A stretch of DNA of 64,000 nucleotides, from positions 41,416,001-41,480,000 of the forward strand of contig OZ231128.1 in NCBI GenBank assembly GCA_965153355.1. The letters are read 5' to 3'. Of this stretch, positions 39,974 through 50,851 are shown piece by piece (within the stretch, counting starts at the first letter, position 1; each line of letters opens with the position of its first letter). The notes below the pieces were generated by a model, which was given only the letters and a program-made list of their open reading frames with translations, did not search any database and had not been told where the DNA came from. The position numbers were made by a program, and so were the translations under genes. The DNA comes from Flaccisagitta enflata. Its lineage: Eukaryota > Chaetognatha > Sagittoidea > Aphragmophora.

Positions 39974-40219
39974 TTTAGTTGCTGGCTAAGCGACTCCATA
40001 AGAGGCTGTGTAAGTTGGAAGGAAGGTCTGCTGTAACGCAAAATTTGGGAGGAGGCAAAATTGACTGAAAAGGTGGTTTCTGAGCACTGCTGCTCCTGCC
40101 GATCCACATCACAGCCCCATCCTGCCTCCAACTGCCCCTGCCCATCAACATAACTGCCCCTGCTCACCCACCAGGGGGTCCCACCATTGACTACTTATTG
40201 ACTGTGTACACGGCCTTGA
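39974..40219 (-). mobile_element. PH-G element
   Basis: Starts (plus strand) TTTAGTTGCTGGCTAAGCGA then CTCCATAAGAGGCTGTGT, and ends GACTGTGTACACGGCCTTGAT. Tandem ACTGCCCCTGCCCATC-type blocks lie in between. Same layout as 13074-13715. Confidence 0.55.
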
Positions 40220-40429
40220 TTTGTCTTTTCCAGCCCTTTTCTGGCATAAATGACATTGAAGAGACTATTTATCAATTCGTCACTGCCCATCAACATAACT
40301 GCCCCTGCCCACCCACCAGGGGGTCCCACCATTGACTACTTATTGGCTGTGTACACGGCCTTGATTTGTCTTCTCCAGCCCTTTTCTGGGATAAATGACA
40401 TTGAAGAGACTATTCATCAATTCGTCACT
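40140..40429. repeat. 145-bp tandem duplication covering the PH-G 5' end
   Basis: 40140-40284 and 40285-40429 are nearly identical (a handful of substitutions), starting GCCCATCAACATAACTGCCC. The unit includes the PH-G 5' end (TGTACACGGCCTTGATTTG) plus ~70 bp of flank. Confidence 0.9.
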
Positions 40430-40576
40430 TAAGACGTAATAATCACCTTAGCCTTAGTGTATATATTGTTATCGTAGAAATGGGTAGTAAGAACGTACTG
40501 ACAGACCAACCAACTGATACCACGTAGTCATGAACTCACGACCAAACACATGGTCAGAGTCACTAGTATGTAATCA

Positions 40577-40767
40577 AACAAGGCCGGATACACGGCTACT
40601 CTAGTTGCGTGCAGGTGGGCAGGAGCAGTGCTGGAGAAGCTCAGTAGGGCATCTGGGCAGGAGCAGTATGCTCAAAAAGCTCACAAACGCCGACAAAGTA
40701 AAAGGGGACCAACCAACCAACCGACCAACATAGCGGGCTGTAGAGTCATGTAGCACGCGACTAAAAA
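40577..40767 (+). mobile_element. PH-A1 element, complete
   Basis: AACAAGGCCGGATACACGGC, box CTAGTTGCGTGC (one change), GGGCAGGAGC blocks, short (GACC/AACC) core, GGGCTGTAGAG, hairpin AGTCATGTAGCACGCGACT (one arm mutated), then AAAAA. Confidence 0.8.
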
Positions 40768-40830
40768 TCTTCATTGAAATTCCATTGGCAAAGAATTTTT
40801 ATAAAAGCACTCAACGTCAGAACTTGTTTC

Positions 40831-41370
40831 TAGTTGCGTGAACGCGACTCTGTAACCTGCTATGTCCGTCAGTCACTTTATCAGTCAGTCAGTTGGAAGT
40901 GCTTAGTTTTTTTGGCTTTCGAGGGCATTTTTGGCATTACTGCTTCTTCCAAAAAATTTGGTTAGCCTTTTTGGGTAGCGGCCCCAAAGGGCCATTGTCC
41001 GATAGAACACAGGGGTGAACTTCCACACATCCATCCATCCATCCGTCCGTCAATCAGTCCCCCCCTAAAAGTCTTGGGCCCCAGTCCAGGGCTGAAATTT
41101 TGACTCTTCAGCCTAAAATCAGTCCTAATAGATCTCAAATCATCCCTCTCAGGCCTACAGCCGCCATGCAGATCACTGATGCGATTCCCTAACCTCTTTC
41201 CTGGATGTATGGAAATTCACCCCAGTGTTCTACTTGACATCAGCCCTTTGGGGCGCTACCCTGCTCTCACCTCACATCACCTAAACACCCACAAAAGGGC
41301 AACGGGTGTCGCTGATCATGTGCAGGCCTCGGATGTTTTGTTTTTCACTGCCCCAACCCACCCGCAATGT
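40831..41370 (-). mobile_element. PH-A element, decayed, containing PH-B
   Basis: Begins on the plus strand with TAGTTGCGTGAACGCGACTC then TGTAACCTGCTATGTCCGTC (minus-oriented PH-A 3' end). PH-B occupies 40968-41336. The outer remnant CTGCCCCAACCCACCCGCAA (41349-41368) matches the complement of the PH-A 5' block. Confidence 0.5.
40968..41336 (-). mobile_element. PH-B element
   Basis: TTTTTGGGTAGCGGCCCCAA at the left; at the right GCCCTTTGGGGCGCTACCCT and GGGCAACGGGTGTCGCTGAT. An ACACAGGGGTGAACTTCC / GGAAATTCACCCCAGTGT pair lies just inside. The core has an ATCC/GTCC tract and degenerate CTCAGGCCT units. Confidence 0.7.
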
Positions 41371-41460
41371 AAAGAAGATTTGCGTCTGAATAATTTTTGA
41401 AAAACAAAACTTAACGAGGTCATTAGACCTAAGTTGCGTGTGTCGGCATTTTTAAAAAAA

Positions 41461-41873
41461 GTCAGGCTGTGATTGAAGCTGAGGTAGGGAGCAGGAAAGC
41501 GGCCCCAAAGGGTTCAATGACCCATTGTTTCACACGTATGGGGAATTTTATCCTTCTCCTGATTCTTCTAGGATTAAGGCCTTCAAGCTGCCATTTAAGT
41601 CTTCAAGCTGCGATTTGGTCTTTGAATTTGGCCACAAGGTTGGGCTTTGAGGCTAGGATTTGGGCCGCTAGGCTGGGATTTGAAACTGAAGGCTGGGATT
41701 TGGGCCTCAAAGCTAGGATTTGGGCCTCAAGACTAGTATTTGAGCTTTGAGGCTGGTATTTGGGCCTTGAGTTTGAGACAGGGGGGGGGGGGCGAATGAG
41801 GAGAAGGAGAAAATATCCCATATGTGTGAAAACACAGGTCATTAACCCCCTCTGAGCTGCTGCCCCAGAAAAA
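41461..41873 (+). mobile_element. PH-B element, 5'-shortened
   Basis: GCAGGAAAGCGGCCCCAAAG, then ATGACCCATTGTTTCACACG paired with CATATGTGTGAAAACACAGG near the other end. The core holds GGGATTTGGGCC 21-mers. The end CTGAGCTGCTGCCCCAGAAA is a decayed terminal hairpin. Confidence 0.6.
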
Positions 41874-41890
41874 CAACAATAACAACAATT

Positions 41891-41969
<79 letters not shown>

Positions 41970-41990
41970 CTACACAACAACAACAATGCT
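41871..41990. repeat. (ACA)n microsatellite
   Basis: ~110 bp of CAA units grown directly out of the A-rich end of the preceding PH-B element. Confidence 0.95.
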
Positions 41991-42335
41991 GGTTTTTGGC
42001 CTGAAAAATGTCTTAAATTAGGTCATATTAGGTCAATTGGACCGGGTTTTTTTATTGCTTTGGCCTGATATGTATCCACAGGGTGATAAAACACCCGTTA
42101 GTATCAGTTTGAGAGGAAAAAATCCAGTCAAATAAAAAAAAATTGCCGCAAACCCCATGGTAGAGCCAAAATGACCTGAGAAATAGCCATATTAGGCCAT
42201 TTTGGCCTAATTTCCAAGTAGAACATTTGGCTCTTAGTGTGGATGTGATAGGGAGGGTCCATACTATCACCCAGTATGGGCCGCTATGCCGAGGCATTTT
42301 TTCCGAGTAACTACCGTTAGGCCATGCAGTGCGGC
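41990..42335 (-). repeat. dispersed repeat family E, copy 2
   Basis: Inverted relative to 39318-39860 and aligned through the same landmarks (for example CCGAGTAACTACCGTTAGGC and GGCCTAATTTCCAAGTAG). It starts near the GGCCTGAAAAATGTCTTAAA block. Confidence 0.7.
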
Positions 42336-42619
42336 GATAGAGACAGAAAGACAAAGCAATGGACACACAAGGACTATATTGAAAAAGTTGTGTGTATTTG
42401 TAAGCCAGTTGTTGATGATGATGATGATCATGGCATCGGCAACGTTCGAGCCAAGCTAGGCTATGTGTCTAGTCCTAAACTCATTGATCGAAAGTAAGGC
42501 GAAAGGACGGAAGTAACGTAAAATAATGATCAATGAAGGATTGTACATTATCTTACTTTCTCTCTTCTACTTTTGTCTTTCTATCTTCTTCCTTGATTTG
42601 TTTGTCTCCGTTCACCTCT

Positions 42620-42651
42620 TTTTCTTTTTCTTTTTTTTCTCTTCTTCTTCT

Positions 42652-42682
<31 letters not shown>

Positions 42683-42786
42683 TTTCCTTTTCTTTTTCTT
42701 TTTCTTTTTCTTTTTCTTTTTCTTTTTCTTTTTCTTTTACTTTTACTTTTACTTTTACTTTTACTTTTTCTTTTTCTTTTTCTCTT

Positions 42787-42880
<94 letters not shown>
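42620..42880. repeat. compound TTC / TTTTTC / TTTTAC / CT tract
   Basis: (TTC)n, then TTTTTC hexamers, five TTTTAC hexamers, TTTTTC again and (CT)n ~42793-42880. Confidence 0.95.
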
Positions 42881-42883
<3 letters not shown>

Positions 42884-44231
42884 CTTCCGCTCTTCAACTG
42901 GTTCAGTCTTTCTCCATCGATCTGTTGTGGGTCGCGTCTCTTTCATCATTAGATTCTGTCAATTCTTGGTCCCAAATCTTGACTGATTAAAATTTCTTGT
43001 TTCTACTCAAAGCGCTGAAAAGGTGGAGTGTTTTTGTTACTTGCATGTCTTCTACATTTCTGTCAGATAATTGCATTTGTACGTGAATTTTCGATCTTAC
43101 TATTCACTTCAGCGTCCTTTTCAAGCACGTCAAAGCGAGCCTGATCATCAATATAAGGTCGTGTTCGTCCGTCCTACCGATTTCCGCTGTCGCACTCACT
43201 AGGTGCACGTATTGGCCTATTTAGCCTTTGTTCTACAATACGTGAAAAGGTTCACCGCGACCTGGCATGATCTTATTTTTTCGTTTTATTTGATTATTTC
43301 AGAAAAAAATCCAAATACAAAAAAACGAAACAACAACGCTTCATTTTTATTTCTCCCTGGAGCCTCATCTAACAACAACAAAAAAACCAAAAAAAAAAAA
43401 AAGGAGGAAGCCTTGCAGGAACGCGAACGAAGGTGCTTTACCGTTACCATTTTTCTATCTCTTACCTTTAATTCCAAAAACTTTCGTTGACTGCTGTATT
43501 CACATCAGGGGTGTGCCTGCCGTAAACGACTTTAACCAATTCCGCGTAATAGTCTGCAGATGACGGCAGTTCCAAGGAAAAAGTCCTGGTTGAGTACGGT
43601 TTGACTACCGGTTTGAATTGAAACCAAAAGCCATAGAAATCTCCAACATACTTCTTCTTCTCTCTTGGTTTAAAAGTAACAATCATTGCCCTTACTACTT
43701 TTGGTAAGCAGTTTGCTTTTGGGTTAGATTGAGAGGGAAAGTTTTTCAGATTGTTTTATGGAAAACAAGAAGTGGTGCGCGACTGCGCGTATTAACTAGT
43801 CAGTGAGGGTTCACATGATCACAAGGCCCACTTCCATTTATTTCAGTTTGGGTATAGCGAGGGAAATTGTTCCACTTTTCATAAAATTTACGTAATTCAT
43901 ATCATCTTCATATTCATAGTCATAGATCGATACAATTAAACCCCGCTCCAACTGACCCGCTTTTTACTGAATTCCACGTATCATAGATCTATGCTAATTC
44001 TTTGTCCCTTCACTCTGTTTTCTTTTATATTGACTCTAACAGAATTCGGTCTTTGACAGATGAGATTTATTTGTCTCTTGAAATCCGTTGGAGTTGGATC
44101 TTCGTGTACGTCCAGAGACCATAGACAAAATTAAAGAAATACTACGATTCGCGCTGAATTCAAAATAACCTTGAGATTAACAAACCCGCGAAAATCCATC
44201 ACTCGAAAAAATATCAAGAAAAGTATTAGAA
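42881..44231. other. intergenic DNA; PH-C fragment, family-F repeat and one uncertain minus-strand frame
   Basis: 43150-43231 resembles a minus-oriented PH-C remnant (CGCACTCACTAGGTGCACGT, ATTGGCCTATTTAGCC). 43786-43880 is repeat family F. On the minus strand 43686-43468 encodes a 72-residue, compositionally protein-like peptide (MIVTFKPREKKKYVGDFYGF at its start). The frame stays open upstream to a stop near 43767 but has no clear acceptor and no recognised family. Confidence 0.35.
43786..43880. repeat. dispersed repeat family F, copy 1
   Basis: GCGTATTAACTAGTCAGTGA, GGGTTCAC, then CTTCCATTTATTTCAGTT and ATTGTTCCAC are shared in order with 61800-61893, with an 8-10 bp indel. Confidence 0.75.
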
Positions 44232-44441
44232 AACAAGGCCGGATACACGGCAACCCTAGTCGCGTGCGGGTGGGCAGGGGCAGTGATGAAACAGACCAAC
44301 CAAGCAGTAGGGCAGGAGCAGTAACCCCTAAACTGCCAGTAAACGCCGAAAAAGCAAAGTGTTACCGACCGAAAAAGCAAAGTGTTACCGACAGACAGAC
44401 GGACAGAGTGGGTTGTAGAATTGCGTGCACGCGACTAAAAA
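44232..44441 (+). mobile_element. PH-A1 element, complete
   Basis: AACAAGGCCGGATACACGGC, box CTAGTCGCGTGC, GGGCAGGGGCAGT blocks, a duplicated GAAAAAGCAAAGTGTTACCG unit, GACA core, hairpin AATTGCGTGCACGCGACT, then AAAAA. Confidence 0.8.
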
Positions 44442-44804
44442 TTCTTCCGAATCTTTGTAAACCCACAAAACTGCAAAGCCGAAAAACTTGCCGATGGAGA
44501 AGCATGAAACCCTTACACTAACGGATCCTAAATCCTTCCTCCTTTTTTTGTCGGTGCCAACTTTTTGAGTCCGGAACATTTAAAATCGCTATGAGAACTT
44601 CCAATTTCTTTTTCTTTTCCATCTTTTTTTTTCTCCCCTTTTACTTATCTTTTCCACGTCTTCAAAAAGATTTTCGACCATAATTCACATCAAATCGTCG
44701 TCCAAAACACATTACGACGTTTCAACGTTTCTATCCCTCAATCGCTCGATCTCTGTCTCTGTCTATCTGACACCCTGTCTATCCTTCTCAGCGCTATTTG
44801 CCTG

Positions 44805-44809
<5 letters not shown>
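44442..44809. other. intergenic DNA, no supported feature
   Basis: No repeat or exon recognised. Confidence 0.4.

Positions 44810-44869
<60 letters not shown>
44810..44869. repeat. (CT)n microsatellite
   Basis: Pure CT, ~60 bp. Confidence 0.95.
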
Positions 44870-44873
<4 letters not shown>

Positions 44874-45091
44874 CTGTTTTTCTTTTCCTTTTTTGACAAT
44901 CTGCTACTTTTCAACTTGCTCTCTCTCTCTCTCCCTCGTTCTCAAAGATTTCTTTCTCTCTACGATATACGGTCTGGTCGGAAACCTCTGGGGACATGTT
45001 TAACGTGAACATGTGTCATAACCAAATCTCCTGCTCTGTCTCCTTCGTCTGTAATCTCTTTTCCTCTGTCTTTTTCTCTCTTTTTTCTATG

Positions 45092-45097
<6 letters not shown>

Positions 45098-45146
<49 letters not shown>

Positions 45147-45200
45147 CAGGCAGACAGACAGACAGACAGACAAACAGATAGAGAAATAGACAAACAGATA
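45098..45200. repeat. (GA)n then (GACA)n
   Basis: GA tract to ~45143 followed by CAGACAGA units. Confidence 0.9.
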
Positions 45201-46079
45201 AAGAGGTGGACAAATTAACACACTAACATATATCACACAGACAGAAGAAACTACAGAAAGACTAACAGACAAAGACAGATAGGAAGGATCTTCAATGCCA
45301 GAGACAGACAGTGAGAAAGGAAAGAGGATATATATTCGGAAATGTTTTCCTTAGAGGATAACAACCAAAAAAACCCTCCTACCGAAGCCAAACACTCATT
45401 TGCATGATGGAGAATTGGCGTTATATATTCAAACTTATTCCTGGCTTTCTTTTTATAAACATTCGACGAATCAAAAGAATCCGTGTTTTTACTTGGAACG
45501 ATTTTTAAAAGAAAACCGGCAACAGACCTACCCACCGCTGAGCCGAAACTTATCCGCAAAACAGTTCTAAAGGGTATAGTCTATGGAATGGGAAAATTCT
45601 TGTGATAACTTCCTGGAAAAAAATCTAGATGAAAGATAGGAAAAATTGTTTATGTGACGGTATGTTTGCATTGCAATGATTGAACCACGCGTGCTGCAAG
45701 TATGAGGTATCCATACTTGTCGACATAATCAAAAAAGGCCCAGTGCCGGCCAAAACGTGCGACTCGATAATAGGGAGAGAATGAATGAACGGTTTGATGA
45801 ATGAACGGATGCTTGATCGACTGAATGAACAAATCATTTGCGGCACGAATGGGCCATGAGTGGAAGCATGAAAGAAGTGAAGAAAGAAAGGCAGCCGCCA
45901 AGACTTCACGCGATCACGCACGGCAGCGCTATCGGTCGACTGCAAACAGAAGTCACTGCTTTGGAAGTGTTCATTTGTCGCCGTCACCAAGGTTCCAACT
46001 TCCTCAGTTTACATTGCTCTCTTGATCCCTTGACTCAATCTTTCTATGAATCTCAATCTCAATCTCTGTGTCTGTCTCT

Positions 46080-46124
<45 letters not shown>

Positions 46125-46376
46125 GCGCGCGCGCCTATTCTCATTCTCGAGTTGTTACTTTGTTTACATTTTCTCTCGACCGAGCTAGTCTGTTACGGTT
46201 TTCTGTTTGTTCTTTTCTCTTTTTTTCCATCGGCTGTGTGAGGTGTGTTAATTGAGAAAGGTGACCAAAGAGGGAGCGATGTGAAGGGTAGGAGGGGTTC
46301 CCAATCCATCCACCCAAGGCTAATATTTGGTCATTGTTCTACGTTACTATATTTTTTCCCTTTTAACTTTCGTCAG
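45201..46376. other. intergenic or intronic DNA upstream of a candidate terminal exon
   Basis: Contains a (CT)n at 46081-46120. Short frames such as those around 45830-46020 are balanced in composition but have no supporting splice signals. No exon called. Confidence 0.35.
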
Positions 46377-46463
46377 AGTATGAGAATGAAGCAAATGAGC
46401 GCTCTGAGCATTGAGAGTAGCATTTCAACAGACCCGACGAGACCGCTGCTTCTCAATGAGTGA
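46377..46463 (+). CDS. candidate short terminal exon with nearby poly(A) signal
   Basis: A strong pyrimidine-rich acceptor (TTTTTTCCCTTTTAACTTTC then GTCAG, AG 46375-46376) precedes 28 codons ending in TGA at 46461-46463. The peptide ends SIESSISTDPTRPLLLNE. AATAAA lies at 46574-46579, ~110 bp past the stop, with a GT/T-rich stretch after it (46599-46612). This combination fits a last exon of a gene whose other exons I cannot identify. The frame is also open 5' of the acceptor to ~46245. No family recognised. Confidence 0.35.
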   Translation, partial: SMRMKQMSALSIESSISTDPTRPLLLNE

Positions 46464-46893
46464 AACTGAAGTAGAACCAAGCAAAGAAAAAAACCAAAGA
46501 AAGAGAATGATTTAAAAGAATTTTTGTAAACTATTTAAATTGAATTCAGATGATTTATGAAATAGTGCATCGGAATAAAGCATGGATCCACATGCACTTT
46601 CGTTGGTCGCTTTTACCACCTATATCATAAGTTTTTCACATTACCTCTTTGAAAATAACTCTTATATAATACTCTTTTATCAATCAATGATTAATAGAAT
46701 TTTGAAATTATTTTAAAGTTTAAATCTTTTTTACCATTTCATATATCTTCAAGCCTAATAGCATGAGAATATTAGATAAAATAGAATAAACAGTTTTAAG
46801 AAGGTGATTACCTTTCGATCCAGATAGTAGATGTATAATTTCATTGCAGAGAGGGTGTGAGCAAAAACGTTTTTACATTTTCTAAGTGATAGA
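46464..46893. other. 3' flank, AT-rich, no further feature
   Basis: Apart from the AATAAA at 46574 nothing is recognised. Confidence 0.4.
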
Positions 46894-46953
46894 AAGAAGA
46901 AGAAGAAGAAGAAGAAGAAGAAGAAGAAGAAGAAGAAGAAGAAGAAGAAGAAG
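46894..46953. repeat. (GAA)n microsatellite
   Basis: ~60 bp of GAA; a short GAGAT repeat follows at ~47093-47120. Confidence 0.95.
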
Positions 46954-48164
46954 AAAAAGAAGGTGAAAAAGAGAAAGAAGCGAGGTGCAGATCGGCGGGT
47001 TGAGGGTCAAGCTGCTCCATGGGAAAAATGCCAAAATGTCTGATCTTTCCGATAAAAAGGGGGAAAAGCAATGAGATGAGATATAAGAAGAGCAAGGAGA
47101 TGAGATGAGATGAGATGAGATATGATGTGAGACGGAGAATGATTCGTTCCGTTGAATAGAAAGGTGATTCTTGGTGGAGTCATGAGAGATACAAGAGCCG
47201 GGAGCTTAGCGTATGAGGACATGAGATGGAAACTGTTAAGCATTGGAGTTGAGGGTTGAGAGTCGAGCGGTTCGAATTAGTGGTGATAGAGCGGTGATTT
47301 GGGGTTGATATACACCGTCTTTAAATCGAAATGGCAAATAGTAAACCTTTGTAGCTCCAAAAGTACTAGCCCCAGAGCCTTCAAATTTTCAGTGAATGTT
47401 GGTAACAACTGACCATTTTGTCATGCGAAAACTCAATACTTAATAGTTTAGGGGTCATTAAAGAATTGAAAAACTATCAATCTTATGGAAAAAATCAGTT
47501 TGTAACAGCTATACTTGAAAGAATCTCTTTTTTTATTGTTTTTTTCCCTGATAAAACAAGCTACGCGACTACACCCCACATTGTCGGTCCATCAGTCCGT
47601 CCGTCTGTCAGTCCATCCAACAGTCCGTCCGTCTGTCACACTTTACTTTTTTGGGGTTTTTGCTGTCTCTGGCCTCACAGTTCCCACCCAAATGATGGAG
47701 TGACCTCCATTGGGGCCCCTGCCCACCCGCACGCGACTGGTAGAGGAGGGATCAAAGCAAAATAGCTGACCCGACCTTAACAAAAATGTAATAGAAAGTT
47801 TTTTGGTGGTTACATGTTCCTCAAGGGTTACTTTATCAAGTAAAAAAAAGTTGACCAACATATCGGCAAGACAATTTTTTTTATTGCAGAAAAAAGTTGA
47901 AGTCAGTTTTCGACTTTTTGACATATTCCAGAGTTTTAATTTTCTTGTGTGAAAGTTGAGTATCTTATCCAGGCAAATGAGCCTTCCAATGAAATTAATA
48001 GGGTAAGTAAATTTGATAATTCTCTTTCATTTGGCGCCAAGTAGAACTCTCTATAACAAGTATTTTTTGCATTATGATTTTTTAAAGATTTATTTTTGAA
48101 AAATTCAAATTGATTTTTTCCTCAATTTTTATGGTTTTATGTAGGATCAATAAAGGAGTGTATC

Positions 48165-48575
48165 TATGTTTGTTTGAGCATGCAAATACAAGAAAATCTT
48201 TTTTGAGCATAGTTGCTCATCTGTCAGGGTGTTTTTTAGTATTCTAGCTCATTTAGCTCATTTAGCTCAGTTTTTTTTTTATTTTAAATGGGATAGATAG
48301 ATAAATGTTTTGATGCATGTTTGAGCATGCAAATACAAAAAAACATATTCATGAGCATGGCTGCTCATCCGTGTGAATGTTTTGAGTAATCTGGCTCATT
48401 TAGCTCATTTGGCTCAGTTTTTTTTCTGATTTGAAATGGGGAAAATGAATAGATATTTGGACATGTGTATGAGTGTGCAAATACAAAAAAGCATGTCAGT
48501 GAGCATAACTGGTTGTTTTGATGAATGATTTTAAGTATTCTACCTTATCTAGCTTATTTTGCTCAGTTCTATTTT
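48165..48575. repeat. ~135-bp tandem repeat x3 inside the Academ-like element
   Basis: Three units share GAGCATGCAAATACAAAAAA, TGCTCATC, TTTAGCTCATTT and GCTCAGTTTTTTTT in the same order. They lie in the 5' non-coding part of the transposon, where subterminal transposase-binding repeats might be expected (inference). Confidence 0.75.
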
Positions 48576-48942
48576 TCTCCAATTTTCAGTGCAATCAATT
48601 TATACAATAACTTTTGATTTGATACAACAAATGAAAAAAAGACTGAAGACAAAAGCTTGGTGAAAAGTGACCAATGCTTACAACTTTTTTCCTCATGGCA
48701 ACAGCCGCCATTACTGGTAGAATTCCCGAATTTTTATGATATCCTGTGATTGATTGAAAATTTTTGAGCTAGATTAGTTTAAAAAGACCTTAAAAACCTT
48801 ATTACATAAAAAACCACGCAAAAAACAAAGAAACAGGTCAACCAATCAATCAGTCAATCAACAAACCTACTAACCAACTATTCCCATGGTTTATAAATCA
48901 TTGAAAAAATACATGTAAGCAGAGAGGCTTAGAAACTATCCT

Positions 48943-50851
48943 ATGCACCTTTTTAGCTTTGCTGAATTGCTCAAATTTTTGGTGGCAAATGGGCACAACA
49001 ACTATACAAAGTCAGGCAACATATACTTGCAGCAAATGCATGAATTAGAAATGACTCACCCATATGTTCATCACCATTTTTCAAATGGGCTTTTTGTAGT
49101 TCAAAGGAGTGAGAGATTATGGGCAGGAATCCCCAGTGATCAGGTGATAGAGCAATGTCTTATGCGCAATTTGAAGACCAGTGGAGGATTGACACATGGG
49201 AGTGGCATGAGTGAAGAGCAGAGAAATGTATGGACTCTTTCAATGCCAATTTGTGCATCTGCACATCAAGCCATACAGGAAATGACAAATACCACTAGAA
49301 AAAGTGGAGAGCAGCATACTGAGATGGGACCATCTAGGATTAGTCATGATTGGAAAGATACACAGCTTGTAGCTGAATTCTTGCATGAAAGAAATCCATT
49401 TCAGTACGGAGATGTTTTTTGCCACATTGCCAATGGTGTTCATGCAAACCCATCAGTCAATTACAACAATGCTCAATCCATTGGTGAAAGCATTTTAGAA
49501 AAGATGGTTGGAGAGAAAGTAAGTGATTTTTCTTTTAAGAGGAAAGATCAGGCAAAAATGGTGTCAAAGTTGATGGAGAAATTGTGCAGTTTGCAAAAAT
49601 GGTGTCAAAGTTGATGGAGAAATTGTGCAGTTTGCAAAAATGGTGTCAAAGTTGATGGAGAAAATGTGCAGTTTGAGCCACATATCTTATTTCAAAAACT
49701 TGCTGTTGCAGCTGAGAGGACTGAAAATATTGATCCAGAAACTATTTTCAAGCATGAATTAACCACCATCCCCAAGGCTCTTGCTGAAACTCCTGAATTA
49801 CTTCACGAGGCCCAAAAGTCCACTCTTGCAGATACAATATGGTCAGCTGTAAATCAAAATACAGTTTCCATTCCTGATGTCAGGTTTCTACTCGATGGAG
49901 ACGCTCTGCTGCACAGAATTCCATGGTCACAAGGTGCTTCCTATGAAAGTATCTTAGAAACATACAGCAAGTATGCTGCTACCAATTGTGGTGAAGCTGT
50001 GGTTGTTTACGATGGATATAAAGAATTTACAACCAAAGATATGACTCATAAACGTCGTTTGAAGGGAAAAAAAGGAGTTAGCATCACATTCAGTTTGGAT
50101 ATGATTTTAACTGTCACAAAAGAGGTCTTCCTCAGTGACTCAAAAAACATACAACAATTCATTGACTTTCTTGGCACCAAACTCACAAATCAAGGCTGCC
50201 AGGTTTTTTATGACAAAGCAGATGCAGACCTTCTCATTGTCCAAAAGGCAATTGAATCAGCATCCTCCATAGATACAGTTTTGATTGGAGATGACACAGA
50301 TTTACTTGTCCTCCTGTTACATCATTTGCCTCAATATGGCAATAGTCTTCGACAATCCAAATGCCACACAGGCCCAGATAGATCATGCTGGTGCAGCAGC
50401 ATTTGTTGTTATGTACAATGGGAAGAAATCAGATACCTTAGATGGACTGCGATACAAGAAGTATTGCGACAAAGTTGCCACAAGCTTGACACAAATGGAC
50501 CTTAAAGTTCTGCCTCCCACCTCTGCTGCTGCTAAGTTTCAAAGCAGGTGAGTCTTCCTGCAAACAAATCAATGGAAGGACCCCCAATGTGATTTGCTTG
50601 CGGGAGAGTGGGGATGGGTCCGCAAAGATACTGGGTTGCATCCAGTATTGACAGATATGCCTCCAGCCCCTGCTGAGCTTTTAAGGATCATTTGATGCAA
50701 TTGTAGCACTGATTGTGCAACTGCAAGATGCACTTGCAAGAAACATGGAATGAAATGTTCAATGGCTTGTGGGCATTGTAGAGGCTCCTCATATTCAAAT
50801 GTCAGCACCTATGTAGAAGATGAAGATGCGAGTGATTCTGAAGAAGACTAG
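48943..50851 (+). pseudogene. Academ-like transposase remnant: conserved domain, XPG/FEN nuclease, Cys8 tail
   Basis: Segment 1 (ATG 48943 to ~49552) matches a domain widespread in metazoan transposon proteins: SFAELLKFLVANGHNNY, then ERLWAGIPSDQVIEQCLMR, TSGGLTHGSGMSEEQR, and FKRKDQAK near its end. A 41-bp triplication (49553-49675) adds an in-frame stop, yet the original frame resumes as KNGVKVDGENVQFEPHIL. Segment 2 (to ~50335) is XPG/FEN-like: LLDGDALLHR, VVVYDGYKEF, YDKADADLLIVQKA and LIGDDTDLLVLL supply the expected acidic residues. A deletion with frame change near 50335-50365 removes part of the protein. Segment 3 continues from 50366 (VFDNPNA, YNGKKSDTLDGLRYKKYC, LPPTSAAAKFQSR) to a tail with eight cysteines (CNC, DC, CTC, KC, AC, HC; 50696-50790) and a TAG at 50849. 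Two TGA stops (50549 and 50693) interrupt it. Confidence 0.75.

Noticed and set aside
47255-47275. tRNA B-box-like GCGGTTCGAATTAG
   Set aside because: No A box or cloverleaf can be drawn around it.
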